Assembly (NCBI GenBank): GCA_030151745.1
Contig: JASLDA010000407.1
Span: 1 to 8,954 of the forward strand
Length of the DNA stretch: 8,954 nt
DNA from: Chitinophagaceae bacterium
Lineage (GTDB): Bacteria > Bacteroidota > Bacteroidia > Chitinophagales > Chitinophagaceae
Direction: 5' to 3'
Both the position numbers and the translations under genes were made by a program. Positions within the stretch are counted from its first letter, which is position 1, and each line of letters starts with the position of its first letter. Below, piece after piece: positions 1-6,370 of the stretch. The notes beneath the pieces were generated by a model. It had not been told where the DNA came from. It did no database searches and saw only the letters and a program-made list of their open reading frames with translations.

Positions 1-471
1 CAGTTCACTTCGCGCGACCCTTTCCGCATCAAGGTGAGCGGCCGGCTCAAACATTTCATCAATGCCTTCGGCGAAGAGGTCATCGTCGACAATAGCGACG
101 CCGCCATCGCCGCCGCCAGCGCAGATACCGGGGCCATCGTAAACGACTATACGGCCGCTCCTGTCTATATGACCGGTGAAAGCAACGGGGCCCACGAATG
201 GATCATCGAGTTCGATCACCTGCCGGTTCCACTGGAAACCTTCGTGGAATCCATGGACAAGCACCTGCAGCGCATCAATTCCGACTACGAAGCCAAGCGT
301 CATAAGGATATCGCCCTTCGCCCGCCGGTCGTGCACCGCATGCCCAAGGGCGGCTTCAACCGCTGGCTCAAAGCCAAGGGCAAGCTGGGCGGACAGCATA
401 AAGTGCCCCGTCTGAGCAACGAGCGGCACTGGCTGGAGGAGATCCTGCCCTTTACGAGGATCTTAGATTGA
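1..471 (+). CDS. GH3-family acyl-adenylating enzyme, C-terminal part (gene cut by window edge)
   Basis: The reading frame is open from the first base, so this is the 3' end of a larger gene; 156 residues are visible of a family that usually has about 500. A GTG at 34 could pass for a start, but the preceding codons (QFTSRDPFRIK) already belong to the conserved region, so it is internal. The motif GRLKHFINAFGEEV is the hallmark of GH3 (auxin-responsive promoter family) proteins, which adenylate a carboxylic acid and pass it to an amino acid or other acceptor. The rest, including HEWIIEFD, LQRINSDYEAKR and KGGFNRWLKAKGKLGGQHKVPRL, fits the GH3 C-terminal lid domain. In plants these enzymes conjugate hormones; the substrate of bacterial members such as this one is not evident here. 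The gene converges on mqnC, and its TGA stop (469-471) lies inside a heptamer repeat. Family assignment is firm; the biochemical role is not. Confidence 0.85.
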   Translation, partial: QFTSRDPFRIKVSGRLKHFINAFGEEVIVDNSDAAIAAASADTGAIVNDYTAAPVYMTGESNGAHEWIIEFDHLPVPLETFVESMDKHLQRINSDYEAKRHKDIALRPPVVHRMPKGGFNRWLKAKGKLGGQHKVPRLSNERHWLEEILPFTRILD

Positions 472-543
472 AGATTGGCGCAGCCTGCAGAAGGCTGTCT
501 ATGCACCCAATCTGAAATCTGCAATCTTCAATCTAAAATCTTC
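456..543. terminator. Bidirectional terminator-like stem between convergent genes
   Basis: TTAGATTGAAGATTG (463-477) and CAATCTTCAATCTAA (522-536) are perfect 15-nt inverted repeats. Pairing extends outward to 456-462/537-543 with one mismatch and one G.U, giving about 22 bp. The loop contains a smaller hairpin, CAGCCT (481-486) with AGGCTG (492-497). The element lies at the meeting point of GH3 (ends 471) and mqnC (ends 546 on the other strand), where one stem could end both transcripts. The stem is AT-rich and has no long T-tract, so termination is inferred from position and pairing. Confidence 0.55.
459..479 (+). repeat. Three-unit heptamer repeat, inverted partner of the 506-547 array
   Basis: On the + strand the units GATCTTA, GATTGAA and GATTGGC follow each other without gaps. 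They encode the last residues and the TGA stop of the GH3 gene, and they form the left arm of the stem with the array at 506-547. The repeat therefore intrudes into, or has been recruited as, the end of the reading frame. Confidence 0.65.
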
Positions 544-547
544 AATC
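506..547 (-). repeat. Six-unit heptamer tandem repeat (GATTNNN)
   Basis: Read on the - strand, 547 to 506 divides into six consecutive 7-nt units, each starting GATT: GATTGAA, GATTTTA, GATTGAA, GATTGCA, GATTTCA, GATTGGG. The first unit overlaps the TGA stop of mqnC (548-546). Translated in one frame it gives IEDFRLKIADFRL. From memory, this type of peptide string turns up in spurious ORFs of many bacterial genomes, which suggests a widespread non-coding repeat; this was not checked. Confidence 0.75.
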
Positions 548-1670
548 AATAGGTAATGACCTGCTCCTCGATCACTTCGGGCATCTTGCGGAACTCGTAT
601 TGCTGATTCCGGAGCTGGGCCGGGAAGCCCGCTTCGTTGATAGCCTGCTGGATGCCTTTGGCCGTAAAGCGGTGGGGGGCGCCGGCGGCGCTCACCACGT
701 TCTCCTCGATCATGATAGAGCCGAAGTCGTTGGCGCCGGCATGGAGGCACATCTGGGCCACGCTCTTGCCTACCGTCAGCCAGGAGGCCGCGATGTTGTT
801 TATGTTCGGCAGCATGATCCGGCTCAGGGCGATCATCCGGATATACTCCTCGGCGGTCGTCAGGTTCTTGGTTCCGCGGATGCGGCGCAGCAGCGTGTCT
901 ACATCCTGGAAGGTCCAGGGAATGAACGCTATAAAGCCCTTGGCGCCTTCCGGCTTCCTGGCCTGCACGTCGCGGATCTTCACCAGGTGCTCGAAGCGTT
1001 CCTCGATCGTCTCCACATGGCCGAACATCATCGTAGCGGTCGTCGTCAGGCCGATCTTATGAGCCTCGTGCATGATATCCAGCCATTCCTGGGCTCCGCA
1101 TTTACCCTTCGAGATCAGGCGGCGGACCCGGTCGTTGAGGATCTCCGCACCGGGACCGGGCATGGAATCCATACCGGCTTCCTTCAGGCGGGTAAGCGCC
1201 TCGCGGTGCGAGATCTTGCTGATCTTGCAGATATGCGCGACTTCGGGAGGGCCGAGGGCATGGAGCTTCAGCTGCGGGTACAGCACCTTCAGCTCGCGGA
1301 ACAGGTCGGTGTAATACTCGATGCCCAGCTCGGGGTTGTGGCCGCCCTGGAGCAGCAGCTGCTCGCCCCCGTAGCGGAAGGTCTCCTCGATCTTGCGCTT
1401 ATAGGTCTCGATATCGGTGACATAGGCCTCCGCGTGACCTGGGACCCGGTAGAAGTTGCAGAACTTGCAATTGGCCACGCACACATTGGTGGTGTTCATA
1501 TTGCGGTCGATGATCCAGGTGACCTTGCCGTGCGGCACCAGCACCTTCCGCAATTCATTTGCAACCTGCATCAGCTCCGCCAGCGGCGCGTTGTGATACA
1601 GGAACATGCCTTCTTCGATACTTAGAAACTCCCGCGCCAGCGCCCGTTCGTACAGCACCTTCAATTCCAT
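546..1670 (-). CDS. mqnC: Cyclic dehypoxanthinyl futalosine synthase MqnC
   Basis: This radical SAM enzyme converts dehypoxanthine futalosine to the cyclic product in the futalosine route to menaquinone, in the cytoplasm. At 374 residues it has the usual length. The [4Fe-4S]/SAM motif CVANCKFC gives Cys64, Cys68 and Cys71 (CxxxCxxC), followed by NFYR and PGHAEAYV. GGEQLLLQGGHNP (101-113), LHALGPPE (136-143), MDSMPGPGAEIL (167-178), TATMMFGHVETIEER (211-225) and the C-terminal GANDFGSIMIEENVVSAAG (312-330) match MqnC better than its relatives MqnE and CofH. The ATG at 1670 gives the expected MELKVLYERAL start; no Shine-Dalgarno is visible. No other mqn gene is in the window, so this is a scattered menaquinone gene. 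It converges with GH3, and its stop abuts the heptamer repeat. Confidence 0.95.
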   Translation of the reverse strand: MELKVLYERALAREFLSIEEGMFLYHNAPLAELMQVANELRKVLVPHGKVTWIIDRNMNTTNVCVANCKFCNFYRVPGHAEAYVTDIETYKRKIEETFRYGGEQLLLQGGHNPELGIEYYTDLFRELKVLYPQLKLHALGPPEVAHICKISKISHREALTRLKEAGMDSMPGPGAEILNDRVRRLISKGKCGAQEWLDIMHEAHKIGLTTTATMMFGHVETIEERFEHLVKIRDVQARKPEGAKGFIAFIPWTFQDVDTLLRRIRGTKNLTTAEEYIRMIALSRIMLPNINNIAASWLTVGKSVAQMCLHAGANDFGSIMIEENVVSAAGAPHRFTAKGIQQAINEAGFPAQLRNQQYEFRKMPEVIEEQVITY

Positions 1671-1689
1671 TGGTCGTGTATTGTAAGGG

Positions 1690-1697
1690 CGAATTTA
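1690..1697 (-). promoter_or_regulatory. Candidate -7 box for mqnC
   Basis: TAAATTCG on the - strand matches the Bacteroidota -7 consensus TAnnTTTG at all but one fixed position and lies about 19 nt before the mqnC ATG. No clear -33 TTG element is seen at the expected spacing, so the call is tentative. Confidence 0.35.
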
Positions 1698-1763
1698 CGA
1701 TGAATAGAGCCGTTGGAGGCCTTGATTCCATGATGGCGCGATAAGGCTCAGGCGACGGCGGTT

Positions 1764-1783
1764 GCCGGCCACGGACTTCCGGC
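1764..1783 (-). terminator. Weak hairpin just after the persulfide dioxygenase stop
   Basis: GCCGG and CCGGC (1779-1783 and 1764-1768) form a 5-bp GC stem with a 10-nt loop right behind the TGA stop at 1784-1786. No T-tract follows. A 9-bp direct repeat, GGCTCAGGC, occurs at 1745-1753 and again at 1781-1789, where it covers the stop codon. It may help end transcription or mean nothing. Confidence 0.25.
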
Positions 1784-3184
1784 TCAGGCCTGCACCTTCC
1801 CTTCCACCACCGGGATGCCTTCCTGATCCTTCATCTTGCCCCAGCCGCCGAGGACGTTGCGGAGGTTGTGGAAACCCTGGCGCTTGAGCAGGGAACAGGC
1901 GATCACGGAACGGTAGCCGCCGGCGCAATGCACGTACAGGTTATGCTCGGAGTCGATGGCGGCGATGTTCAGGACGTCCGTCATATCGCTGAGCGGGAGG
2001 TTGGTCGCGCCCTGCACGTGGCCGGCCTCGAACTCGGCCGGCTTGCGCACGTCGATCACCTCGAGGCGGTTGTCGAAGGGGATATCCATAGCCAGCTCGT
2101 CGGCCTCGACGTCGATGATCAGGTCGCTCTGCTCGCCGGCCGCCACCCAGGCTTCGTAGCCGCCTTCCAGGTAGCCCTGTACCTTGTCGATGCCCACGCG
2201 CGCGAGGCGGGTGATGCTCTCGGCCTCCTTGCCCAGCTCCGTCACCAGCACCAGCTGGCGGTCGTACGGCAGCAGCGAACCGGCCCATTCCGCATAGCGG
2301 CCGTCGAGGCCGATGGAGATGGATTCCGGCACGAAGCCTTCGGTGAAAATCCCTGAGGGCCGGGTATCCAGGATATAGGCGCCTGCGGCGGCAGCGGCCT
2401 TGAATTCCGCCACGGACAAGGCTTTAAGGCCTTGCTGCATGATCTCGTCCATGCTGTCATAGCCCTCCTTGTTGATGCGGGCATTGATCGGGAAATAGGC
2501 CGGGGGCGTGTTCAGACCTTCGGTTACGGCGCTGACGAACTCTTCCCTGGTCTGATCGGCCAGCGCATAGTTCGTCGCTTTCTGCGTGCCGATGGTGCTG
2601 AAGGTTTCCTTGCCCAGCGCCTTGCCGCAGGCCGAGCCCGGGCCGTGCGCGGGATATACGATCACATTGTCCGGCAGGGTCTTGATCTTGGTCTGCAGCG
2701 AATCGTACATGAGGGAAGCCAGCTCATCCTTGCTCAGGTTGCCGCTGAACAGGTCCGGACGGCCGACGTCGCCGACGAAGAGCGTATCGCCGGTGAAGAT
2801 GCAGTACGGCTCGTTCGCCTCGTCGTACAGCAGGTAGCAGGTGCTCTCCAGGGTATGACCGGGAGTATGCAGCGCCTGTATCCTGAGGCCGCCGACCTGG
2901 AAGAACTGCCCATCTTCTGCCTTCTCGATCTTAAAGCCGGCTTCGGTACCGGGGCCGTAAATGATCGGCGCGCCGGTAGCCTTGCTCAGCTCCAGGTGGC
3001 CGGAGACGAAGTCGGCATGGAAATGCGTCTCGAAGATGTATTTGATCGTCACGCCCTGCTCGTCCGCAAGCTTCAGGTAAGCATCGATATCGCGCAGGGG
3101 ATCCACTACTGCAGCCTCGCCGTTGCTGGAAATGAAATATGCCGCTTCGGAGAGGCAGCTCGTATAGAGTTGTTCGACTTTCAT
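1784..3184 (-). CDS. Persulfide dioxygenase-rhodanese fusion (MBL fold plus two rhodanese domains)
   Basis: This predicted cytoplasmic enzyme of sulfide oxidation has an ETHE1-like metallo-beta-lactamase domain (about 1-245), which oxidises glutathione or other thiol persulfides to sulfite. Two rhodanese domains follow (about 255-350 and 365-460), which move sulfane sulfur. Visible metal-site residues are THFHAD (His54, His56, Asp58), HTPGH (His110), TGD (Asp133) and YPAH (His180). His56, His110 and Asp133 correspond to the single-iron ligands of ETHE1. The residue after Asp58 is Phe, not the His of hydrolytic MBL enzymes, as expected for a mononuclear dioxygenase. The second rhodanese has the active loop CAGGYR with Cys420. 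The first has the fold (ILDTRPSGIF, LEGGYEAW) but no cysteine where the loop should be (LVLVTELGKE), so it is probably structural. At 466 residues it is full length. No SQR or sulfurtransferase partner gene is adjacent. The exact thiol partner is unknown. Confidence 0.9.
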   Translation of the reverse strand: MKVEQLYTSCLSEAAYFISSNGEAAVVDPLRDIDAYLKLADEQGVTIKYIFETHFHADFVSGHLELSKATGAPIIYGPGTEAGFKIEKAEDGQFFQVGGLRIQALHTPGHTLESTCYLLYDEANEPYCIFTGDTLFVGDVGRPDLFSGNLSKDELASLMYDSLQTKIKTLPDNVIVYPAHGPGSACGKALGKETFSTIGTQKATNYALADQTREEFVSAVTEGLNTPPAYFPINARINKEGYDSMDEIMQQGLKALSVAEFKAAAAAGAYILDTRPSGIFTEGFVPESISIGLDGRYAEWAGSLLPYDRQLVLVTELGKEAESITRLARVGIDKVQGYLEGGYEAWVAAGEQSDLIIDVEADELAMDIPFDNRLEVIDVRKPAEFEAGHVQGATNLPLSDMTDVLNIAAIDSEHNLYVHCAGGYRSVIACSLLKRQGFHNLRNVLGGWGKMKDQEGIPVVEGKVQA

Positions 3185-3204
3185 GAGAACGCTTTAAGAA
3201 AGAA

Positions 3205-3229
3205 ACCCGGCTGCGGGGAACAGCCGGGT
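3205..3229 (-). promoter_or_regulatory. Leader hairpin before the persulfide dioxygenase gene
   Basis: ACCCGGCTG (3205-3213) and CAGCCGGGT (3221-3229) are perfect 9-bp inverted repeats around a 7-nt loop. On the - strand the stem is followed by TTTCTTTCTT, then the ATG 20 nt after the stem. It lies directly behind a -7 box, so it would start the mRNA as a 5' stem-loop. With its pyrimidine tail it could instead be a terminator for the upstream zinc peptidase transcript or an attenuator of the dioxygenase. Confidence 0.55.
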
Positions 3230-3230
3230 G

Positions 3231-3238
3231 CAAAGTTA
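3231..3238 (-). promoter_or_regulatory. -7 box TAACTTTG for the persulfide dioxygenase gene
   Basis: The - strand reads TAACTTTG, an exact match to the Bacteroidota -7 consensus TAnnTTTG, 46 nt upstream of the ATG at 3184. Transcription should start a few bases downstream, at the base of the 3205-3229 hairpin. A -33 TTG is not evident. Confidence 0.55.
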
Positions 3239-3273
3239 CATGTGTCGCGCTGCACCCTGTCTTTCGGGCGATA

Positions 3274-3297
3274 GGGAAAAGGAATCGTTCTTTTCCC
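3274..3297 (-). terminator. Hairpin after the zinc peptidase gene
   Basis: GGGAAAAG (3274-3281) and CTTTTCCC (3290-3297) are perfect 8-nt inverted repeats with an 8-nt loop. They begin 25 nt after the stop of the zinc peptidase gene (3322). The arm itself carries a T4 run but the bases beyond it (TATCGCC) are not T-rich, so it is a plausible but not canonical terminator. The rest of the 3185-3321 gap holds only the leader elements of the dioxygenase gene. Confidence 0.45.
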
Positions 3298-3321
3298 GGG
3301 GCTCAGAGCGCATATGCGGCA

Positions 3322-4023
3322 TTAGTCGCGGCTCCTGCCGTTGGTGAACAGGAGGATGTAATAGAGTAACGTCGCTATAGAGGAAATCGCGGCGACCACA
3401 TAGGTGCGGGCGGCCCAGCTGAGGGCGTCCGCCGCCTTATCGTGCTCCGCGCGGGTGGTGATGTTGGCGCCTTCCAGCCAGCGGAGCGCGCGGCGGCTGG
3501 CATCGTACTCCACCGGGAGCGTGATGATGGAAAACAGGGTGCTCATCGCGAACAGCACGATACCGACCAGCAGGATGGTGGGGTTCTGCCTGCCGAACAT
3601 GAAGCCCAGGCCCGCAAGGATCACCCATTGCGAGAGCGTGGTGCTGATCTGCACGATAGGCACCAGGGCGCTGCGCATCTTCAGCGGGGCGTAGGCGGCA
3701 GCATGCTGCACCGCGTGGCCGCATTCGTGCGCAGCCACGGCAGCGGCCGAAATGCTGCGGCCGGCATAGACTTCGGGGGAAAGGTTCACGGTCTTGTCGC
3801 CGGGATTGTAGTGGTCGGAAAGGAAGCCGCCGACGCTTTGTACCTGCACGTCGTAGATGCCGTTGTCGCGGAGCATTTTTTCAGCCACCTCCTTACCGCT
3901 CATGCCATTGCTGAGAGGTATCTCGCCGTACTCCTGGAACTTCGCTTTCAGCCGGCCGCTCACGATCATCCCGATCAGGAACATGACGCCGGCAATCAGA
4001 TAATAACCAAGCATTGGATGCAT
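3322..4023 (-). CDS. YugP-like membrane zinc metallopeptidase
   Basis: This belongs to the putative neutral zinc metallopeptidase family of Bacillus YugP (Zn_peptidase_2). The zinc motif HECGH sits in SAAAVAAHECGHAVQHA, preceded by the family block SDHYNPGDKTVNLSPEVYAG. The later PVEYDASRRAL supplies the likely third ligand Glu. Hydrophobic stretches suggest membrane segments: an N-terminal anchor (MLGYYLIAGVMFLIGMIV), two in the middle (WVILAGLGFMF, TILLVGIVLFAMSTLFSIITL) and one near the C-terminus (YVVAAISSIATLLYYILLF). The open frame extends to a TTG at 4071 (249 residues). I prefer the ATG at 4023 (233 residues, MHPMLGYY...), because family proteins begin just before the anchor and the TTG falls inside a -7-like box; ATG 4014 is a second option. 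The substrate is unknown. It stands alone, 137 bp upstream of the dioxygenase gene and with a different apparent role. Confidence 0.88.
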   Translation of the reverse strand: MHPMLGYYLIAGVMFLIGMIVSGRLKAKFQEYGEIPLSNGMSGKEVAEKMLRDNGIYDVQVQSVGGFLSDHYNPGDKTVNLSPEVYAGRSISAAAVAAHECGHAVQHAAAYAPLKMRSALVPIVQISTTLSQWVILAGLGFMFGRQNPTILLVGIVLFAMSTLFSIITLPVEYDASRRALRWLEGANITTRAEHDKAADALSWAARTYVVAAISSIATLLYYILLFTNGRSRD

Positions 4024-4036
4024 AAAAGTATAGTTG

Positions 4037-4056
4037 CGGACTGCTTTAATAGTCCG
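4037..4056 (-). promoter_or_regulatory. Small leader hairpin before the zinc peptidase start
   Basis: CGGACT (4037-4042) and AGTCCG (4051-4056) pair across an 8-nt loop. The stem ends 13 nt before the preferred ATG at 4023, inside what would be the 5' leader. Six base pairs is modest, so this is a low-confidence structure. Confidence 0.3.
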
Positions 4057-4068
4057 TCCTTTTTCGTT

Positions 4069-4075
4069 CAAATTA
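4069..4075 (-). promoter_or_regulatory. Candidate -7 box for the zinc peptidase gene
   Basis: TAATTTG on the - strand resembles TAnnTTTG with one base missing from the spacer. It includes the TTG codon that would otherwise start the longer version of the protein. If real, transcription begins near 4060 and translation must start at 4023 or later. Confidence 0.35.
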
Positions 4076-4084
4076 CCTGCCAGT

Positions 4085-4097
4085 TGACAGCTTGTCA
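4085..4097. promoter_or_regulatory. Palindrome TGACA-N3-TGTCA, possible operator
   Basis: TGACAGCTTGTCA is a perfect 5-bp inverted repeat with a 3-nt centre, about 10 nt upstream of the candidate -7 box of the zinc peptidase gene. That is where a dimeric regulator could overlap the -33 region. No regulator gene is nearby to name a ligand, and a palindrome this short can occur by chance. Confidence 0.3.
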
Positions 4098-4347
4098 GGC
4101 GGCGTGAAGGTACGACAGCCTGTATTCCAGCGGATTTAGGGAAATGTTAGAGTAAGCGGTTTGCAGGGGAGCGGGAGCCTTAGCCTATATAGAATGGGCA
4201 GTTTGCGGAACGGGAGCTTTGGTTATATGGATGCAGGAATGCGGATCGGCCCTGACGCACATCAGGGCTCATCTGGCCCGCTTCTGCCGGGGCTGTTGCC
4301 GCCTTATCCGGGAGCCGGGAACCGCGCCATGCCCCGAAGCGAGCAGC
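4098..4347. other. Non-coding gap with a hairpin and degenerate repeats
   Basis: This lies downstream of the TonB receptor gene and upstream of the zinc peptidase. No convincing gene is present; short + strand frames here run on into the receptor's antisense strand and show no family features. GCCCTGA (4249-4255) and TCAGGGC (4262-4268) form a 7-bp hairpin with a 6-nt loop but no T-tract on either side. Two degenerate copies of a roughly 22-25 bp segment start at 4156 (GCGGTTTGC ... CGGGAGC) and 4198 (GCAGTTTGC ... CGGGAGC). I see no tRNA, and no cobalamin or TPP riboswitch core. Confidence 0.5.
4249..4268. terminator. Hairpin downstream of the TonB receptor gene
   Basis: A perfect 7-bp stem, GCCCTGA/TCAGGGC, around CGCACA, 80 nt past the receptor stop codon (4348). 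It is the best terminator candidate for the receptor transcript, but no T-tract follows. Confidence 0.3.
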
Positions 4348-6351
4348 TCAAATCCCGATGCGCGCTGTCACAAACACCCTTCTCGGCAGCAAATCCCCGC
4401 CGCCGGAGGTATGCGGACCTGTAGCCAGCGTCCCCGTCGGCGTCAGGCGCTTTACGTCGAAGACGTTCTTCACTCCCGCGGTCAGGTCTATATGTCCCTT
4501 GAAAAACCGGCGTGAGGCGGACAGGTCCATCATGCTATACGCGGGCAGCTTCACATCGTAGATCGCATTTCCGTCGGGCAGGGCACTGAGCTGGTAGGTA
4601 CTGCCCGTATATTTATAAAACACGTTGAAGCTCATGCCGGCCGGCTTCAGCACATAGCGTGCGTTGGCCGTGGCCTCGAACGCATTGAAGGCCTCATAGC
4701 CTTTATCCGTTGCGAAGGTCCGGGTCAGTCCCGCGCCCAACAGGGCGTAGAGCTGCTTCCATTCGCCTTCGGCCTGCAGGGTGCCGATCGCATTGCGCTG
4801 CCGGGAGATATTGGAGTAGATCCGGTTGATGCTGTTCGGGTCGGGATCGGGATTCGCGAGACTGATCAGATCGTACACATCGTTATAGCTGAGGATCGCC
4901 GTCAATCCGCCGCGGAGCGCCCGCTCCGGCTTCAGCTGCCAGCTGGCCGAGGCCTCCGCATGATGCCCGTGCTCCGGTCTCAGGTCCGGGTTGCCGATCA
5001 CGTTGTGGTTCTGATCGATAAACTGCAGATATTGCTCTTTCAGCGACGGGGCGCGGAAACCGTTGGCATACGAAGCCCGCAGCTGCATGCGCTCCACCGG
5101 CTTGTAAAGCATGTTCAGCGAGTAGATGGGCGGCGTAGCGAAAACGGTGTTGTAGCCGCCGCGAAGCCCGAGCTGCAGGGTAAGCTTCCGCTGCAGGAAA
5201 TCCATGGCGGCGTTCCCGTAAAGCGCATAGTTGTCGGTTGCGTGACCGGCGCCGCCGAACTTGCCGCTGACGGCGCGCTGGAACAACAGGTCGTAACCGC
5301 CGTCATAGCGCAGCCGGCCCGCGCTACCCGCATAGTTGCTGCGCAGGGTGATATCCTCGAAGCGGCTGGTGTCCTGGCTCCCCGAAACGGTGGACGGCGA
5401 CTCGTTCAGCGTCAGCAGATCCTTGATCCGCGACTCGCGGACGCGGTAATACAGCGCGTAGCCGTTCTCCAGCTTCCAGATTCCCTTCCCCGCCTTGCCG
5501 CCGAGGATCAGGCGGTTGTTGGAGCGGGTTGTGTAGTAATACTCGTCGGTGCTGCTGGCGGAATAAGGCCAGCCGACGACGGAGCCGCGATTGGTCAGCT
5601 TCTCCCGGATGAAATCGGAGGCGAACTGCAGCCGAAAGCCGGAATCCGAGACGTACTGGTAGCCGATATTTCCGAGCCATTGCTCCTTGGGCTTGAAGAT
5701 CCGCGCCCGCTGGGGATAAGCCGTATCGAGATACCCGTAGCCGTCGAAATAGTTCCGCCCCCCGCCTGCCTGGATGCTGTGATGCGCGCCAAGCCTGAAA
5801 TTGGCGGCCGCATCGGCATTGTAGCGGCCCAGGTCCTCATAGTTGAAGCCGGCGCTGGCCTCCGTCTTGCCCTTCGGCTTGTTCGTGATGATATTGATCA
5901 CGCCGCCGAGCGCGTCGGAACCGTAGCGCACGCTCATAGGTCCCTGCACGATCTCGATACGCGCTACGTTGTTCAGGCTGAGCTGTCCCAGGTCGACGTT
6001 CCCGTTCTCGCGGCCATTCACGGGCAGCCCGTCGATGAGGATCTTCACCTTGTCTCCGCCGAGGCCCTGCATCGTGATATTGGCTCCCAGCGCGCGGTCG
6101 TTGCCGATATTGAGATTGAGCTGTGTGGTCAGCGCATCTGCCACCGTCACGGCGCCCTGGGCCTTCATCGCCTCCTTTGTGATGACCCGGTATTGCGATA
6201 AGGCATTCTGCATCTTTACCGGCGCGCTGACGCCGGTCACCACCGTCTCGTCCAAGGTCTGCCGCAGGCTGTCGGGCAGCGACGTCTGGGCAAGGGCGGG
6301 CATGGCTGCCGCGAGGCCGGGAATCAGCAGCAAGGATCGGGAAAGGCGCAT
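4348..6351 (-). CDS. TonB-dependent outer-membrane receptor, probable haem receptor (HmuR-like)
   Basis: This 667-residue receptor has a Sec signal peptide (1-21, cleavage near PALA|Q) and a TonB box, ETVVTG (35-40). The plug domain spans about 45-155 (LIDGLPVNGR, IEIVQGPMSVRYGSDALGGVINI), and a 22-strand-type barrel fills the rest. It would import its ligand across the outer membrane using TonB energy. There is no CarboxypepD-like N-terminal extension, so it is not SusC-like. In the barrel, FRAP (432-435) and NPDL (454-457) flank His449, the arrangement seen in haem receptors such as HmuR and HemR. FRAP/NPDL boxes also occur in other receptors such as BtuB, so the haem call leans mainly on the HmuY-like gene just upstream. 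Two caveats apply: the plug domain has no histidine, and the last residue is Ile (VTARIGI), not the aromatic residue usual in barrel proteins. Siderophore or cobalamin remain possible. The ATG at 6351 is fixed by the signal peptide. Confidence 0.85.
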   Translation of the reverse strand: MRLSRSLLLIPGLAAAMPALAQTSLPDSLRQTLDETVVTGVSAPVKMQNALSQYRVITKEAMKAQGAVTVADALTTQLNLNIGNDRALGANITMQGLGGDKVKILIDGLPVNGRENGNVDLGQLSLNNVARIEIVQGPMSVRYGSDALGGVINIITNKPKGKTEASAGFNYEDLGRYNADAAANFRLGAHHSIQAGGGRNYFDGYGYLDTAYPQRARIFKPKEQWLGNIGYQYVSDSGFRLQFASDFIREKLTNRGSVVGWPYSASSTDEYYYTTRSNNRLILGGKAGKGIWKLENGYALYYRVRESRIKDLLTLNESPSTVSGSQDTSRFEDITLRSNYAGSAGRLRYDGGYDLLFQRAVSGKFGGAGHATDNYALYGNAAMDFLQRKLTLQLGLRGGYNTVFATPPIYSLNMLYKPVERMQLRASYANGFRAPSLKEQYLQFIDQNHNVIGNPDLRPEHGHHAEASASWQLKPERALRGGLTAILSYNDVYDLISLANPDPDPNSINRIYSNISRQRNAIGTLQAEGEWKQLYALLGAGLTRTFATDKGYEAFNAFEATANARYVLKPAGMSFNVFYKYTGSTYQLSALPDGNAIYDVKLPAYSMMDLSASRRFFKGHIDLTAGVKNVFDVKRLTPTGTLATGPHTSGGGDLLPRRVFVTARIGI

Positions 6352-6370
6352 CGGCGGCTAAAGCTATAAA

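Noticed and set aside
506..547. CRISPR array
   Set aside because: The repeats are 7-nt contiguous units with no spacers and no cas gene nearby.
499..750. 83-residue - strand frame ending in IEDFRLKIADFRL
   Set aside because: The tail is just the translated heptamer repeat and the rest is an out-of-frame reading of mqnC.
600..1625. 341-residue + strand frame opposite mqnC
   Set aside because: It lies entirely antisense to a clear MqnC, has low-complexity His/Leu/Ala-rich composition and shows no family motif; long antisense frames are expected in GC-rich genes.
2432..3274. 280-residue + strand frame opposite the dioxygenase fusion
   Set aside because: It is antisense to an enzyme with intact metal-binding motifs and has no recognisable features of its own.
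4161..4515. Two short + strand frames in the gap after the receptor gene
   Set aside because: They run into the antisense of the receptor C-terminus, overlap each other in different frames and show no hydrophobic, toxin-like or other family pattern.
4960..6201. 413-residue + strand frame opposite the TonB receptor
   Set aside because: It is a shadow of the receptor gene, rich in Val/Ala/Gly/Arg, with no signal peptide or recognisable domain.
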